This document shows positions 45,392 through 55,594 of a stretch of DNA of 64,000 nucleotides, piece after piece. The notes under the pieces were generated by a model. That model made no database searches and was not told where the DNA came from. It worked only from the letters and a program-made list of their open reading frames with translations. Origin of the DNA: Trichoderma breve (Eukaryota > Ascomycota > Sordariomycetes > Hypocreales > Hypocreaceae); assembly GCF_028502605.1 (NCBI RefSeq), contig NC_079234.1, forward strand, positions 4,774,001 through 4,838,000, given 5' to 3'. The position numbers were made by a program, and so were the translations under genes. The number at the start of each line of letters is the position of its first letter. The first letter of the stretch is position 1.

Positions 45392-45825
45392 ATGGTATGC
45401 CACCACCACCGACGCCGCCGACCATGATGAAATGGACGTCGCTATGCAGATGCTGATCTTTTAAAATTTACAGGCGCCTGCAGCTGGAGCAAAGAAGCAA
45501 AAGAAGAAGTGGTCCAAGGGCAAGGTCAAGGACAAGGCCCAGCACGCCGTCCTGCTCGACAAGACCATCTCCGAGAAGCTCTACAAGGATGTCCAGTCTT
45601 ACCGCCTCGTCACCGTCGCCGTCCTGGTCGACCGAATGAAGATCAACGGCTCCCTCGCCCGCCAGTGCATCCGCGACCTCGAGGAGAAGGGCATGATCAA
45701 GCCGGTCATCACTCATAGCAAGATGAAGATCTACAGTACGACTCACCAACCCATTCCCCTTGTGCGCGCTTTGAAAGAGAACAAGAGACACTGACAATTG
45801 CGCAGCCCGTGCCATCGGCGAGTAA
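45392..45825 (+). CDS. RPS25: 40S ribosomal protein S25 (eS25)
   Basis: Small-subunit protein near the tRNA exit and P sites, needed for some IRES-driven initiation. Exons are 45392-45394, 45474-45735 and 45806-45825 (94 residues). The first coding exon is only the ATG, cut from the second codon by an intron beginning GTATGC. The body reads APAAGAKKQKKKWSKGKVKD, then LLDKTISEKLYKDVQSYRLV, VAVLVDRMKINGSLARQCIR and LEEKGMIKPVITHSKMKIYT-RAIGE. Both flanking motifs are canonical for eS25. Confidence 0.96.
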
Positions 45826-46329
45826 ATTTACCACCATGTTTGAAAGTTAAAGCATTGAGATTTGGCGCCTGGTTGGTCTGAAAGGAAGAAAATGGGACCA
45901 TGAGTGAAGAGGATGATACGAGGTACATAAAGCCTTAGTTGGGACGCTTTTCATGCTCGGTGTAGCATTTCATGGGAACCGGAAACGCTTTAGCAAATGG
46001 CAACGGAATGAAGAACTTCAAAAAATGACCAAAACGACGCGAATACCCCCTTGACCTTTGTGTGACGCACATGTCCGTTCTGCGAATAATTGTGATGAGC
46101 TTATGGCATGGACTCATACTTCGTTGCTGCAATTTTGGCATCACATTGGCAGACCTGTGTTGCCTTTATTATTTATCACATGCGTATTGCGATGTCGTTG
46201 TTACGCCATGCCATGCAGCATACGTCAACTGCTGCTACTGCATTTATATCACCATCAATTCTGAATGTGCGGCCTATCCACTCTAGCCCCTAGCTTTCTG
46301 TCATCGTCTTACTACCGAGGTATTACTTA
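45826..46329. other. Intergenic after RPS25
   Basis: 504 bases with no supported gene; overlapping short frames near 46060-46290 are in a low-GC spacer and have no features. Confidence 0.45.
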
Positions 46330-46689
46330 CTACTGTCCGTACAGCGAGGGCCATGTTTGCTCATTATTACTCTCATGTTGCAAATAATCAAAGCCTTGCT
46401 TGTGAGAATATTTTGGTGGCATAGGATTGACCCATGCATCTATAGCTATTCTCGCCAACTCCCTCAGAATGTGTGAGATTCCCAGAGTGGCGTTGGATAG
46501 CGGCCCAATCAGATCAAACCAGATTGTGATAATGCCGAGCAGGTTATCAGCCACGGTCCTTAGCCCTTCTCCGCCCTCCTTTTCCTAGGTATCAAGGCAT
46601 CCATATTTGCCTTCCGATGTTTGGTGAGATGCAACCAATGGAGACTGTGAGATGGCGGGTATCGTGCAACTGAACCGGGGCAAAGCCAT
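46330..46689 (-). CDS. Candidate small orphan gene, or stop-interrupted remnant
   Basis: From ATG 46689 one frame runs 119 codons to a stop at 46330, interrupted by a single TAG at 46587-46585. The TAG can be removed by a 51-base phase-0 GT...AG intron (46635-46585), giving exons 46689-46636 and 46584-46330 and a protein of 102 residues. It begins MALPRFSCTIPAISQSPL and contains LRTVADNLLGIITIWFDLIG and HILRELARIAIDAWVNP, which look helical and amphipathic. No family is recognised. Alternatives are a pseudogene, where the TAG arose from CAG, or chance. No neighbour suggests a role. Confidence 0.28.
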
Positions 46690-48297
46690 ATTATATACTA
46701 CGGTGTGTTGTCTATCTCACCGATAATTACAAGTTGAGATTTTCTATTCGTCGCAGCATTCATAAAGAGTCGGAGTTCTGCAAGTCCCCGACCAATCAAC
46801 GCTTTGTAAGTGAGTGAAAACATTTCGGGCTTGAGGCAACACTGCTATCAAGGTCCACAACCTGAGGCAGAATAATGCCAGGCCGCTCGGGGAAGAGGGT
46901 ACTTGACTTGTAATACGCGGCTACGTCTGCTGGAGAACGAATGTGGAATTCAGGCACGAGTCTCATTATGGAACAGGGGGAGACATGCGGCCGTGTTTCC
47001 TTTTCTCTTTCTCCAGGTTTTCTTTTTCCCTTCCATGTTCTTTTCTTATTTTCCTCTTAGGGCGACAGGTACGGCACAGCCTTTACCCCTAACAGCGATA
47101 GACCCGATTAGAGTTTTTAGGAGAGATTTCTTCACCCGTGCTCCTGATACGAGCCTTGAGGCAAATACTGGCCGGCTCTGAACCAAGACCGACAGTGTCC
47201 ACCTGTAACATGTAAGGCTGGAGACCTCGGCCTCCCTTGCACCGGTGGAGCCGGAGTAGGCGGGATGGCTTCTCACGGCCGGTCAGATCGGCGGCAACGG
47301 TGTGGCAATGCCTGGGCGAGATGGACAATGGCGACTTCGGGATGGTTGCACTCCTTATCGTTCGCTGTATGTGCATTTCCCACGGAAGCCGGGGTGTCCG
47401 CTAAGCCTCATGCTGTTCTCGCTCCAACAGTGTTTGGGATCTGGAGCCATGACAGTAAGGGGCTGACCTCAAGTCCCGTGAACTAGACACTGGTGCCATA
47501 TGATGGCTGCAAGGCCCAAGACTACGCGGCTAAATGACGAGCTATATTTGTCGTTCTCTCAGCTTGCCAGCTGGACTTGCATGTTACGGAGCACTCTTCA
47601 CTGATAGGCCTCCATATGTATCTTCCATGCACAAATCTGGGGGGCCATGGCTGAAGCGGTGACGAGCTGTGTGGACATGAAGAGCGCAAAGTGCGTGTGC
47701 AGCATTCTTCTATACGGAGTACTTTGTTCTCTGGGTGTCTCGGAGACGCCAGGAATAGGCAGGTTGGGAATTTCGCACTGGCGGGTGGCCTCGGCGGGAG
47801 CAAGATCGGGGCGGACCGGGTGCAAGTTGTTGTTTGCACCCAGGGTGACATCAAGGCGCTGAGGCCGTGGGTGGTACAGCACAGTGCAGCCCAAACAACA
47901 AGTGCAAGGCAAAAAAAAAAAAAAAATCCAAAAAAAAACTGGCGCGCATCTCCTGGCGCCTGAAGGTCGCTGCTCCGGCGCCCTTAGGCCGCTGGCACGG
48001 CCCTTAAAAGGCGCTCTGCCTGAGGCTGCCACGCGCTGTAGCGCTCTGTTGCCGTGGAAGGCAAAGCAGCGCGGCCCAAGCCTGCAGCGCTAGTGCGGCC
48101 GGAAAGAGTCGCTCTGAAAAAGTGTCCCCTTCGAGACCCGCCGCAATTTTTTTTTCCCTCCCCCCCAAAGCCATTCGCCCGTCGGTGCAGAATTTATTTC
48201 GCTCGACTCCCCCCGTTGTCCTCCTCTTCCTCCTTTCATCTCCATCTCCCCTCAATCCTTTCTTTTTTTCCGGGAAAGCGTTTGCACATCGGTCAAA
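46690..48297. other. Upstream region of the ADP/ATP carrier
   Basis: 1.6 kb spacer. It has a TACGGAGTAC copy at 47713-47722, two A runs near 47912-47938, a GC-rich block with repeated GGCGC steps (47940-48060) and a CT-rich leader (48150-48290) ending at the carrier ATG. These are features of a strong promoter. No gene was seen. Confidence 0.5.
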
Positions 48298-49730
48298 ATG
48301 TCTGAGAAGCCTCAAAAGGTCCTGGGCATGCCGGTAAGTTGATTCTGCCTGCCTTATCTGCCTGCCTCCTCCCCCTCCATCAGGTACGCCACGGGAGGAT
48401 TCCGAAACGACTCCGAGAGATATTTTGCCGGTATCATCAATTGAATCGTCTAGATGACATTGGGATGCTGTGTAATGATGTCTGCCAGGGCCTCGCTCTC
48501 AGTCGTGAAGAATCTTCATCGTGCGCCTGGATGAGAAAATTTTTTGCATCGCGTTTGCACATGTGAAACCTGACCGCTAACAATGTTTCTCTCAGCCCTT
48601 CATGGCGGACTTCCTCAGTAAGTCACTATTCGATGCTTATGCGGGATAAGCATAACACATAGACGGCGGCTCGCGTCAAGTATCAAGAACTCGAACTAAC
48701 CAACTTCAATAGTGGGTGGTGTCTCCGCCGCTGTCTCCAAGACTGCTGCCGCCCCCATTGAGCGTGTCAAGCTCCTCATCCAGAACCAGGTTTGTCTCTC
48801 CTCTCGGGGCGTATCAACTGTGGGAACCCGTCTCTAATTAGGACAACAGGATGAGATGATCAAGAACGGCCGTCTCGACCGCCGCTACGCCGGTATTGGG
48901 GACTGCTTCAAGCGTACCGCCGCCGACGAGGGTGTCATGTCCCTGTGGCGTGGTAACACTGCCAACGTTATCCGATACTTCCCTACCCAGGCCCTGAACT
49001 TTGCTTTCCGTGACAAGTTCAAGAAGATGTTCGGTTTCAAGAAGGAGCGTGATGGCTACGGCATGTGGATGCTCGGTAACCTGGCCTCCGGTGGTGTAAG
49101 TTTTTCTTCTTTACCTTGCGGTAATAACCCCTCATCTTCACATGCTTGATACTGATACTCCACCAGGCTGCTGGTGCCACTTCTATGCTTTTCGTCTACT
49201 CTCTGGATTATGCCCGTACCCGTCTTGCCAACGATGCTAAGTCCGCCAAGAAGGGCGGTGAGCGCCAGTTCAACGGTCTTGTTGACGTCTACCGCAAGAC
49301 CCTCGCCTCTGACGGTATTGCCGGTCTGTACCGTGGTTTCATGCCCTCCGTCGCTGGTATCATCGTCTACCGTGGTCTCTACTTTGGCATGTACGACTCC
49401 ATCAAGCCTGTTCTCCTGGTCGGTTCCCTCGCCAACAACTTCCTTGCCTCTTTCGCTCTCGGTTGGTGCGTCACCACCGGTGCCGGTATCGCTGCTTACC
49501 CTCTTGACACTATCCGACGACGAATGATGATGACTTCTGGTGAGGCCGTCAAGTACAAGAACTCCTTCGATGCCGCCCGCCAGATCATTGCCAAGAACGG
49601 TGTCAAGTCTCTCTTCAACGGTGCTGGTGCCAACATTCTCCGTGGTGTTGCCGGTGCTGGTGTCCTGTCCATCTACGATCAGCTCCAGATCCTTCTCTTC
49701 GGAAAGGCCTTCTCCGGTGGCTCTGGTTAA
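48298..49730 (+). CDS. AAC: Mitochondrial ADP/ATP carrier
   Basis: Swaps cytosolic ADP for matrix ATP across the mitochondrial inner membrane. Five exons, 48298-48333, 48596-48617, 48713-48789, 48850-49095 and 49167-49730, give 314 residues in phase. The three carrier repeats each show a P/S-x-D/E-x-x-R/K motif: [14 protein letters not shown] and PLDTIRRR. The signature RRRMMM, unique to ADP/ATP carriers, is present. The N-terminus is short ([20 protein letters not shown]), as expected for import without a presequence. Two tiny exons of 36 and 22 bases start the gene. Codon use is strongly C-biased, a mark of high expression, in keeping with the elaborate promoter. Confidence 0.97.
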
Positions 49731-50335
49731 ATTGCTTTTTCTACGTTCTGTATAGACATTCTCCGGGCGTCTTAACGCGGAGATGGGGTTAATTGGCCAG
49801 GTGGGTGTAATGCGGCGTCCACTGGTTGATCAAAAAGGAGACCGGAATGGAAGGTATTGAGGGAAGTTGGGCCAGATATCCCGACCTGTGTAACAGTTGC
49901 TATTTGCGGGTTAGACTGGCATGGGCACGGCGTATTAGTCGATTTGGCTCTTGCCGTGCTTTCTAGGTCGCTGTAATTATACACCAATGCAAGTTCCCTT
50001 GATTTAGAGATTTAAACAACAACGCTCTGATTTGATACTCCAAGTGCAATCTGTACCGTGCCTCAAGTGCAATTTTTTTTTCTTCGCGATTGTTCTCAGC
50101 CTCGCGGCTGTTGTGTGCGTTGCTGACTAAGAAAACGTATCGCGCTTGCGATTGGGAAGGCAGCAAGCCCGAGCTCCAAGTACCTGCCTATAAACCACCT
50201 ACATGTATTGCGTATCACCGTGAACATTACAACACAGCGCGCAATCTACTTCAGTCACTGCTGTCCAAACATAGCCCTTGTCTAGCTATGTATACAGACG
50301 CCGGAGAGCAATCGAACTGATCACAAAGGGCTCCA
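49731..50335. other. Intergenic between the ADP/ATP carrier and CENP-X
   Basis: 605 bases holding the carrier 3' UTR and the CENP-X promoter, with a T run near 50073-50081. No gene seen. Confidence 0.5.
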
Positions 50336-50806
50336 ATGCCACCTAAACAATCTTCCACCGGGGCTAGTCGCGGCCGGCCAGCCAAGGCAAACAAAGCTCA
50401 ACCGCCTGCTCGCGATGCTTCGGAGTCTAGTAACCCGTTCGAGTCCTCAGATGACCAGGCCACTGCGGCGAACCAAACAATAAACATAGAGGAAGAGCAA
50501 GCAGAGCCAGAAAAGTCAATCCCTAAAGCCCTGTTGACCCGGATTCTGCACGAGTATTTCGCCAAGGAGGCTACGAGATTGTCGAGAGACGCCAACACGG
50601 CGGTGGGCAAGTACGTTGATATCTTCGTTCGAGAGGCGATCGCAAGAGCAGCTGTCGAGAAGCCAGGCGGGTTTCTAGAGGTAAGATTATTGGTAGCATG
50701 GCATCCGTGTTGTCTTTTCTTGAGCTGCTCAGATGATGTTAACGGTTTCCTCGTAAAGGTCGAAGATCTAGAAAAGGTCACACCTCAGCTGCTGCTAGAT
50801 CTTTAG
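50336..50806 (+). CDS. MHF2: CENP-X / Mhf2 histone-fold protein
   Basis: Small histone-fold protein that pairs with CENP-S (Mhf1). The complex sits at kinetochores and remodels forks with FANCM-type helicases. Exons are 50336-50680 and 50759-50806, phase 0, 130 residues. The N-terminal 60 residues are disordered (ASRGRPAKANKAQPPARD). The fold starts IPKALLTRILHEYFAKEATR, continues GKYVDIFVREAIARAAVEK, and ends GGFLE-VEDLEKVTPQLLLDL, the canonical CENP-X C-terminus, which requires removal of the intron. That intron is 78 bases, a multiple of three, without stops, so retention would insert 26 residues rather than truncate. The CENP-X assignment rests on the length and the LEDLEK-like end. Confidence 0.87.
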   Translation: MPPKQSSTGASRGRPAKANKAQPPARDASESSNPFESSDDQATAANQTINIEEEQAEPEKSIPKALLTRILHEYFAKEATRLSRDANTAVGKYVDIFVREAIARAAVEKPGGFLEVRLLVAWHPCCLFLSCSDDVNGFLVKVEDLEKVTPQLLLDL

Positions 50807-52711
50807 GGGCCACAGGGCTTTAATATGTCACGTCCAGCTGCCATTACTTGTATCTGGTCTGAAAGGGACTAACCATTTGCTACAACATCATCCGGTTGAT
50901 CTAGTTGGAAGCTGATGCGCGTCCCGGGCCCCTGCTTTCGACCATCCCATGAGCTATTGAAAGGCTTCGCGGGTGTGTAGATTCGTCACCGTCTCCTCAC
51001 AGTGACACAAATCTCAACCGAACAATGTCTCCGCAACAGTTTCATATTGCACGGAAGGCCAAAACAACGCCGGCCGGATGCCTCCAGCTCTTCTCGAGAA
51101 CCACGCGAAAGACGGCGTGCATGAAACGCATTGTTTCCGATGCGATGCTAGATTCACAATGCAAAATCATCCATGACCATGGTGGGAAAGGGATGAAAGT
51201 TTATTGGTCAGATTTACTATTACATCTGGCTGAGAGTGTCTGCGATTTATTTCGAAGAATTTGGTTGTACAAAGAGCTGCTTCTCATCTTCTTGATGGTC
51301 ATTAAGAAAAACTCATCGCCAACTAGAAGTTTAATCAATCCGTCTCTGACACGGATTTTCTACGCATAAAAGTGCAATCAACACGAAATAGCATCATTTA
51401 AATCTACTGGACTCTTATCTTTTGCATTATTCATTTTGGTGCTGATAAATTTTACGGCGACGTTCCGACTCGAAGCGAGAAAACAATTGCCGCCTTTGGC
51501 CTTGGTCGTTTCTCAGAAGGCGGATCATGACTTGTCCGTTATTGCGGCTCAGGGCGTGCGCATGGCTGTCGGTTACTAGAGCGTTTCACTAACGTATTAA
51601 TAGTCCGGCATTCTGCAAATATACGACAGGGGGGCTTGTGGCGTCTACGACTCTGCGTCTGCCCAATTGACAACGGCACTTTGACGCCATTGAGCCTTCA
51701 AAACCCCAGGCACGTTGTCAAAAGAACTGCTTCGACGCAATTGGAAACACCAAGCCCATCAAGACTAAATTTGCGTCGAGGCCATGCGGTCACTGCGTTT
51801 GCCTGCGCTGAAACCGACCACGTCTCGCGTGTGTCGGAGACGCTCGACTTGAAGCAGCTTCAACATCAGACCCCGGCCCCGGCCCCTCAAAATTAGGTGT
51901 GGCGCGGCCTGCCTGCAACAATGCAATTCCGGCTTCAGCATCGCCCGGCGCCCATGACAGTTAGTCAGTATGAGAGACAGGCCCCGGTCAAGGCACCAGG
52001 GTCGAAATGTTTCTTCAGCATGGCAAGGAGAACTGCTGTCCGTGCTAGCGGCAGGCCAAGCAAGGTTAGCAGCTTGACTTGGTCTGCCACGACCCTTGCC
52101 ATTGGGAGAGATGCGTGGTGTACAGCATCTGGGGCACCGCGTTTCGAAGACCCGATTGAGCTGAGTCTACCATGTTTCTGGACCTGGGCGAGTCGAGACC
52201 AGTGTCTATGGCCAAACCAGTCTCATACACGCTATGAGCGGCCTCAACTCGAGCTACTCCCCGTTGTTTGAGGAAATGTGATAGGCGCCTCCTAGACGAC
52301 TGCGTTCCCCGTAAACGATGACCCCCCTCGAGCAAGGTGCAAGGTGCAAAGACGCTAATGCGGCCGTTGAGAGCGACATGAATGGAGATTAAAAGCCATC
52401 GTGTTTCCGTTGTTTCTTCAACTTCTGTCAACCATCGTTCTACTGTTTGTCCGTGGGGTTTCTTTTGTATCCTTACTTTTCTTCTCTTCTCTTCTATCCA
52501 TTTACATTTACATTCCAAAGGCTAGTCCTTTGCTGGTTCTATCGTTTTCATTCACATTCTCTTACCTATTCAAGAATTAATCTTGCTTCTTTTTTCCTCT
52601 TCCTCTCTTTTTCAAGGTTTTATTTTGGGAAGTCTGGTACTCTCTCTCTTTAGACCGGCCTATTCTTCAGAAAAAAAAAAACAAACCAAAACTCAAAAAC
52701 CTTTATTCAAG
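50807..52711. other. 1.9 kb intergenic region upstream of the cupredoxin gene
   Basis: Several frames of 85-150 codons lack domains or splice support, including an ATG frame at 51025-51369. The stretch 52440-52680 is a strongly T/C-rich promoter-leader, with an A run just before 52680. No gene is supported. Confidence 0.45.
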
Positions 52712-53643
52712 ATGCAATTCACTACCCTCCTCGTTGCGGCCTTTGCTGCCATTGCCCAAGGTACGTCGAGTTACTCCGGGTTTTGCCATTGTTTAAGCTG
52801 ATGTGTTAACGCATTTGTCCTTTAGCCGTCGATGTCCAGGTCGTCTCAGTTGGCCAGAACCCCATGGCTGGTATGGCCGGTCAGCCTGCTCTCAAGTACT
52901 ACCCCGACAACATCAAGGCTGCTGTCGGATCCATGGTTCAGTTCCAGTTCTGGGCTGGCAACCACACTGTCACCCAGTCCGACTTTGACCACCCCTGCAC
53001 TCCCATCTCCCAGGTCAACAGCTCCGTTACTGGCATCTGGTCCAGCTTCATGCCAGTTGCTGCCGGTGCCTCCAAGAAGGAGATCCCCGTCTTCACTGTC
53101 ATGATCAACGACACCAAGCCCATCTGGATTTTCTGCAGCCAGGCCAAGCACTGCTCCAGCGGAATGTCCATGGTTATCAACGAGAAGTGAGTGTCTAGGA
53201 CGCCGATGACAATAAATCAAGAGCAATACTAACATTTTTCAACTTGTAGCACCTCTGCCAACTCTACCCGTTCTCTTACCAACTACAGAACCGCTGCTTC
53301 TACCGCTCAGGGTGGCTCTGGTTCCGGCTCTGGTGCCCCTGCCGGCTCTCCTCCCAGCTACGGTAGCCCCAGCCCCAGTTCTGGCTCTGGCAGCGATGCC
53401 AGCGCTCCTCCTGCTGCTGCTCCTACCGATGCTGGCTCTCCTCCTGCCGCTCCCCCTGCTTCTGCTCCTACCGATGTCGTTGCTCCTCCTCCTTCCGTCA
53501 CAACCGGCGCCTCTTCACCCTCTGGCACTGGTGTTCTTCCCGGTGGCGCCACAGACACTGGCATCCCCAAGAGCGCTGCCTCATCTGTCGGCGTTTCCAG
53601 CAGCTTGCTGCTGGCTCTGGCTGCTGCCTTTGCTTTGCTATAA
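52712..53643 (+). CDS. Secreted cupredoxin-domain protein with GPI-type anchor signal
   Basis: Extracellular blue-copper-fold protein. Exons are 52712-52760, 52826-53186 and 53250-53643 (267 residues), in phase. A signal peptide (MQFTTLLVAAFAAIAQA) is followed by a cupredoxin domain at about 18-135. Candidate type 1 copper ligands are all present: H63 (AGNHTV), C120, H125 and M130 (the CSQAKHCSSGM segment gives the C-x4-H-x4-M spacing), with C74 and C126 as a likely disulfide. Residues 140-245 are a Ser/Gly/Pro/Ala-rich low-complexity linker, likely O-glycosylated. The end, SSVGVSSSLLLALAAAFALL, is a GPI-type tail. Fungal relatives are often surface proteins induced in hosts or during development; function is uncertain. 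An intact copper site suggests real metal binding. Confidence 0.9.
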
Positions 53644-54109
53644 ACGGAGTGACGTGACGACATGAACGTGGTGTTGATCGGGTAAAAAAAGGACGACGAT
53701 CTGTAATATCATATTTGGGGGGTTTTATTCATATATGCATCTTCCTTGCAAGCAAGGGTTTTTCTATTTTCTTTTTTCTGAAGCGGGATGGAAGTAATCT
53801 GTTCCTTTAGGTTTTTATGAAAGGGGAAAGGACAGCAAGAGTCCTGGGTTAGAGCACATGCTAGGGACCATGTGTGTAAATGTATCTGGATACCTTATTT
53901 AAAATGAAGGAGTTGTTTTCTAATCATAATTTGTTCATTTGATGCCTTGTGACGTGTGATGAATTGTTCTTGATTTTGCTAGAGAAACTGCACTAGCAAT
54001 TGCCTTATTGTAAGCAGGCAAAGTGAGTATCGAGACGTAGACAAGGATGAATCTTTTGGAGTCATTTATCATATGCATGCTGTTTTCTCCCTCTCTCTTT
54101 CGTATACAG
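53644..54109. other. Convergent 3' flanks of the cupredoxin and b5-like genes
   Basis: 466 bases with T-rich stretches. No gene seen. Confidence 0.5.
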
Positions 54110-54948
54110 CTACTTCTCCTCCTTGGAATGTCTGGGCTTTCTCTTGGACCTGCCCTGCTGAGCCGGCGCACAAAGCTCTCTCCTGGGCTGCTTCTCCAGC
54201 CAATTCTTCTCCCGCTTCACGTAGCCCACCTTGTGGTACTTTTTGCTGTTTCCAAAAAAGTTGACCCAGTGCTTCAGCGCATCATGCACCTGACGCTGGG
54301 CCCTAATCAGCTCCATCTCCTTCATCTCCTTCATCTCGGCCGTGGTCCACTGGGCGTCCGTCTCAGGATCGTCCAGCGGCAGGAACATGTCCTCTACGCC
54401 CCGCATGTCGGGCGTGCGATCCTCAGCAAAGCACCCTGTGACAAAGGCTCGAGCGGCATCGCAGCCTGCGAAGTAGTTGTAGGAGCCTCCGGGGCCGTAG
54501 ATGTGGCGCCCGAGGGAGACGTCGAAGATGGTGCCGTTGATGGCGACGTAGACGGGCTTGGAGGGGTCTTTGCCGTCGTAGGCGGCGAGCTGCTCGGGGG
54601 TCAGATAGATGGGACCTTGCTGTCGGATAGTTAGCAATTCATCTTTTTTTTCGACCTCTTTGTTTGCTTGTCAGGCAGGGATGAGCGAACCCATTGGGCT
54701 TTCCACCAGTCTACCCTCAGGTAGTTGGGCTTGTTCCTCATGCCCCAGAAGAAGCTCTCGCCATTGCTGATCCAGTAGCTGAGCGCACAGGAAGCCACGA
54801 ACAGGAAGCTGATGACGCGCAAGACATCCAGCCACGGGGAGTAGGCATCTTCATCCTCGACCTTTGACTTGCTCGACTTTTTCTTTGCTGGCTTGGTAGC
54901 TTCTGCAGCGTCCGGCTGTTTCCGCTGGCGCAGTTCCGAGTCCGCCAT
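54110..54948 (-). CDS. Membrane cytochrome b5-like heme/steroid-binding protein (MAPR type)
   Basis: Exons are 54948-54691 and 54619-54110 (255 residues), phase 0, with the junction reading KAQW-QGPIYLTPEQL. A lysine-rich N-terminus (KKKSSKSKVEDED) is followed by one membrane segment (WLDVLRVISFLFVASCALSYW). Next comes a cytochrome b5-like domain at about 87-190 with PIYLTPEQLAAYDG, KPVYVAINGTIFDVS and YGPGGSYNYFAGCDAARAF. The domain resembles Dap1/PGRMC membrane-associated progesterone receptors, which bind heme through a Tyr rather than a His pair; the Tyr in IYGPGGSYNYF fits this. The C-terminus is basic (KREKNWLEKQ, RSKRKPRHSKEEK). Likely ER-anchored, with the domain facing the cytosol; a role in sterol metabolism is inferred from the family. 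Confidence 0.88.
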
Positions 54949-55594
54949 GGCTGCTGAGCTGCGATTCTCGTCGATGAAGCTCTTTTATAGCAGCGATTGA
55001 ATTTTCGGAGAATGGGATTGAGATTGAAAAGGTCAAGTTCAAATCGTGGCCATAAGCTTACAGCTGCATACCCGCATCGGGACTTACAAGCTCCCGTTGC
55101 TGATGCCCGGGTGGCCTGATTGGCTCTGCTGCGGACACGCCAGGGTTGCAGCTGCGGTTCTTCAAATGTTAGACTTTGGCAGATGCAAGTCATGATGGCT
55201 AAATGTCGGCTGAATACCTCGGTACAGCCCACCCCCAGGCGTTGTCTTGCTCGAGCAGTGGGTACTTGTAGTATCTAGTCCCAATAAGGGTTGGGTATCG
55301 CTAATACGGGGCGTCACCACAGCAACTGAAAGCAACAAGAGCCCACTTGGCACAATCTTTGTGGTGGAAATTGGTAAACAGCATTAGCACCTTATTGTTG
55401 TATTATTAACAAGCCCACAACTGCATAACCCTGCCCAGTACGGAGTAAGGCTTCATCTGCAACTACAAGAGAAAATATTCCGCGATACATACGAGTACGG
55501 ATCCCCTCGAGGGAATCGCCACGACGAGATACCGGCCGCGAATCAGACGCGAGACAACAACCCTAGCCGTTCACAACAACTCACGCTGCAGCAA
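54949..55594. promoter_or_regulatory. Divergent promoter of the b5-like and 42-residue-repeat coiled-coil genes
   Basis: 646 bases between opposite starts. It contains a TACGGAGTA copy at 55439-55447. No gene is supported. Confidence 0.5.

Noticed and set aside
51025..51369. ATG frame of 114 codons between CENP-X and the cupredoxin gene
   Set aside because: No domain, no conserved-looking blocks and no good splice extension; insufficient support.
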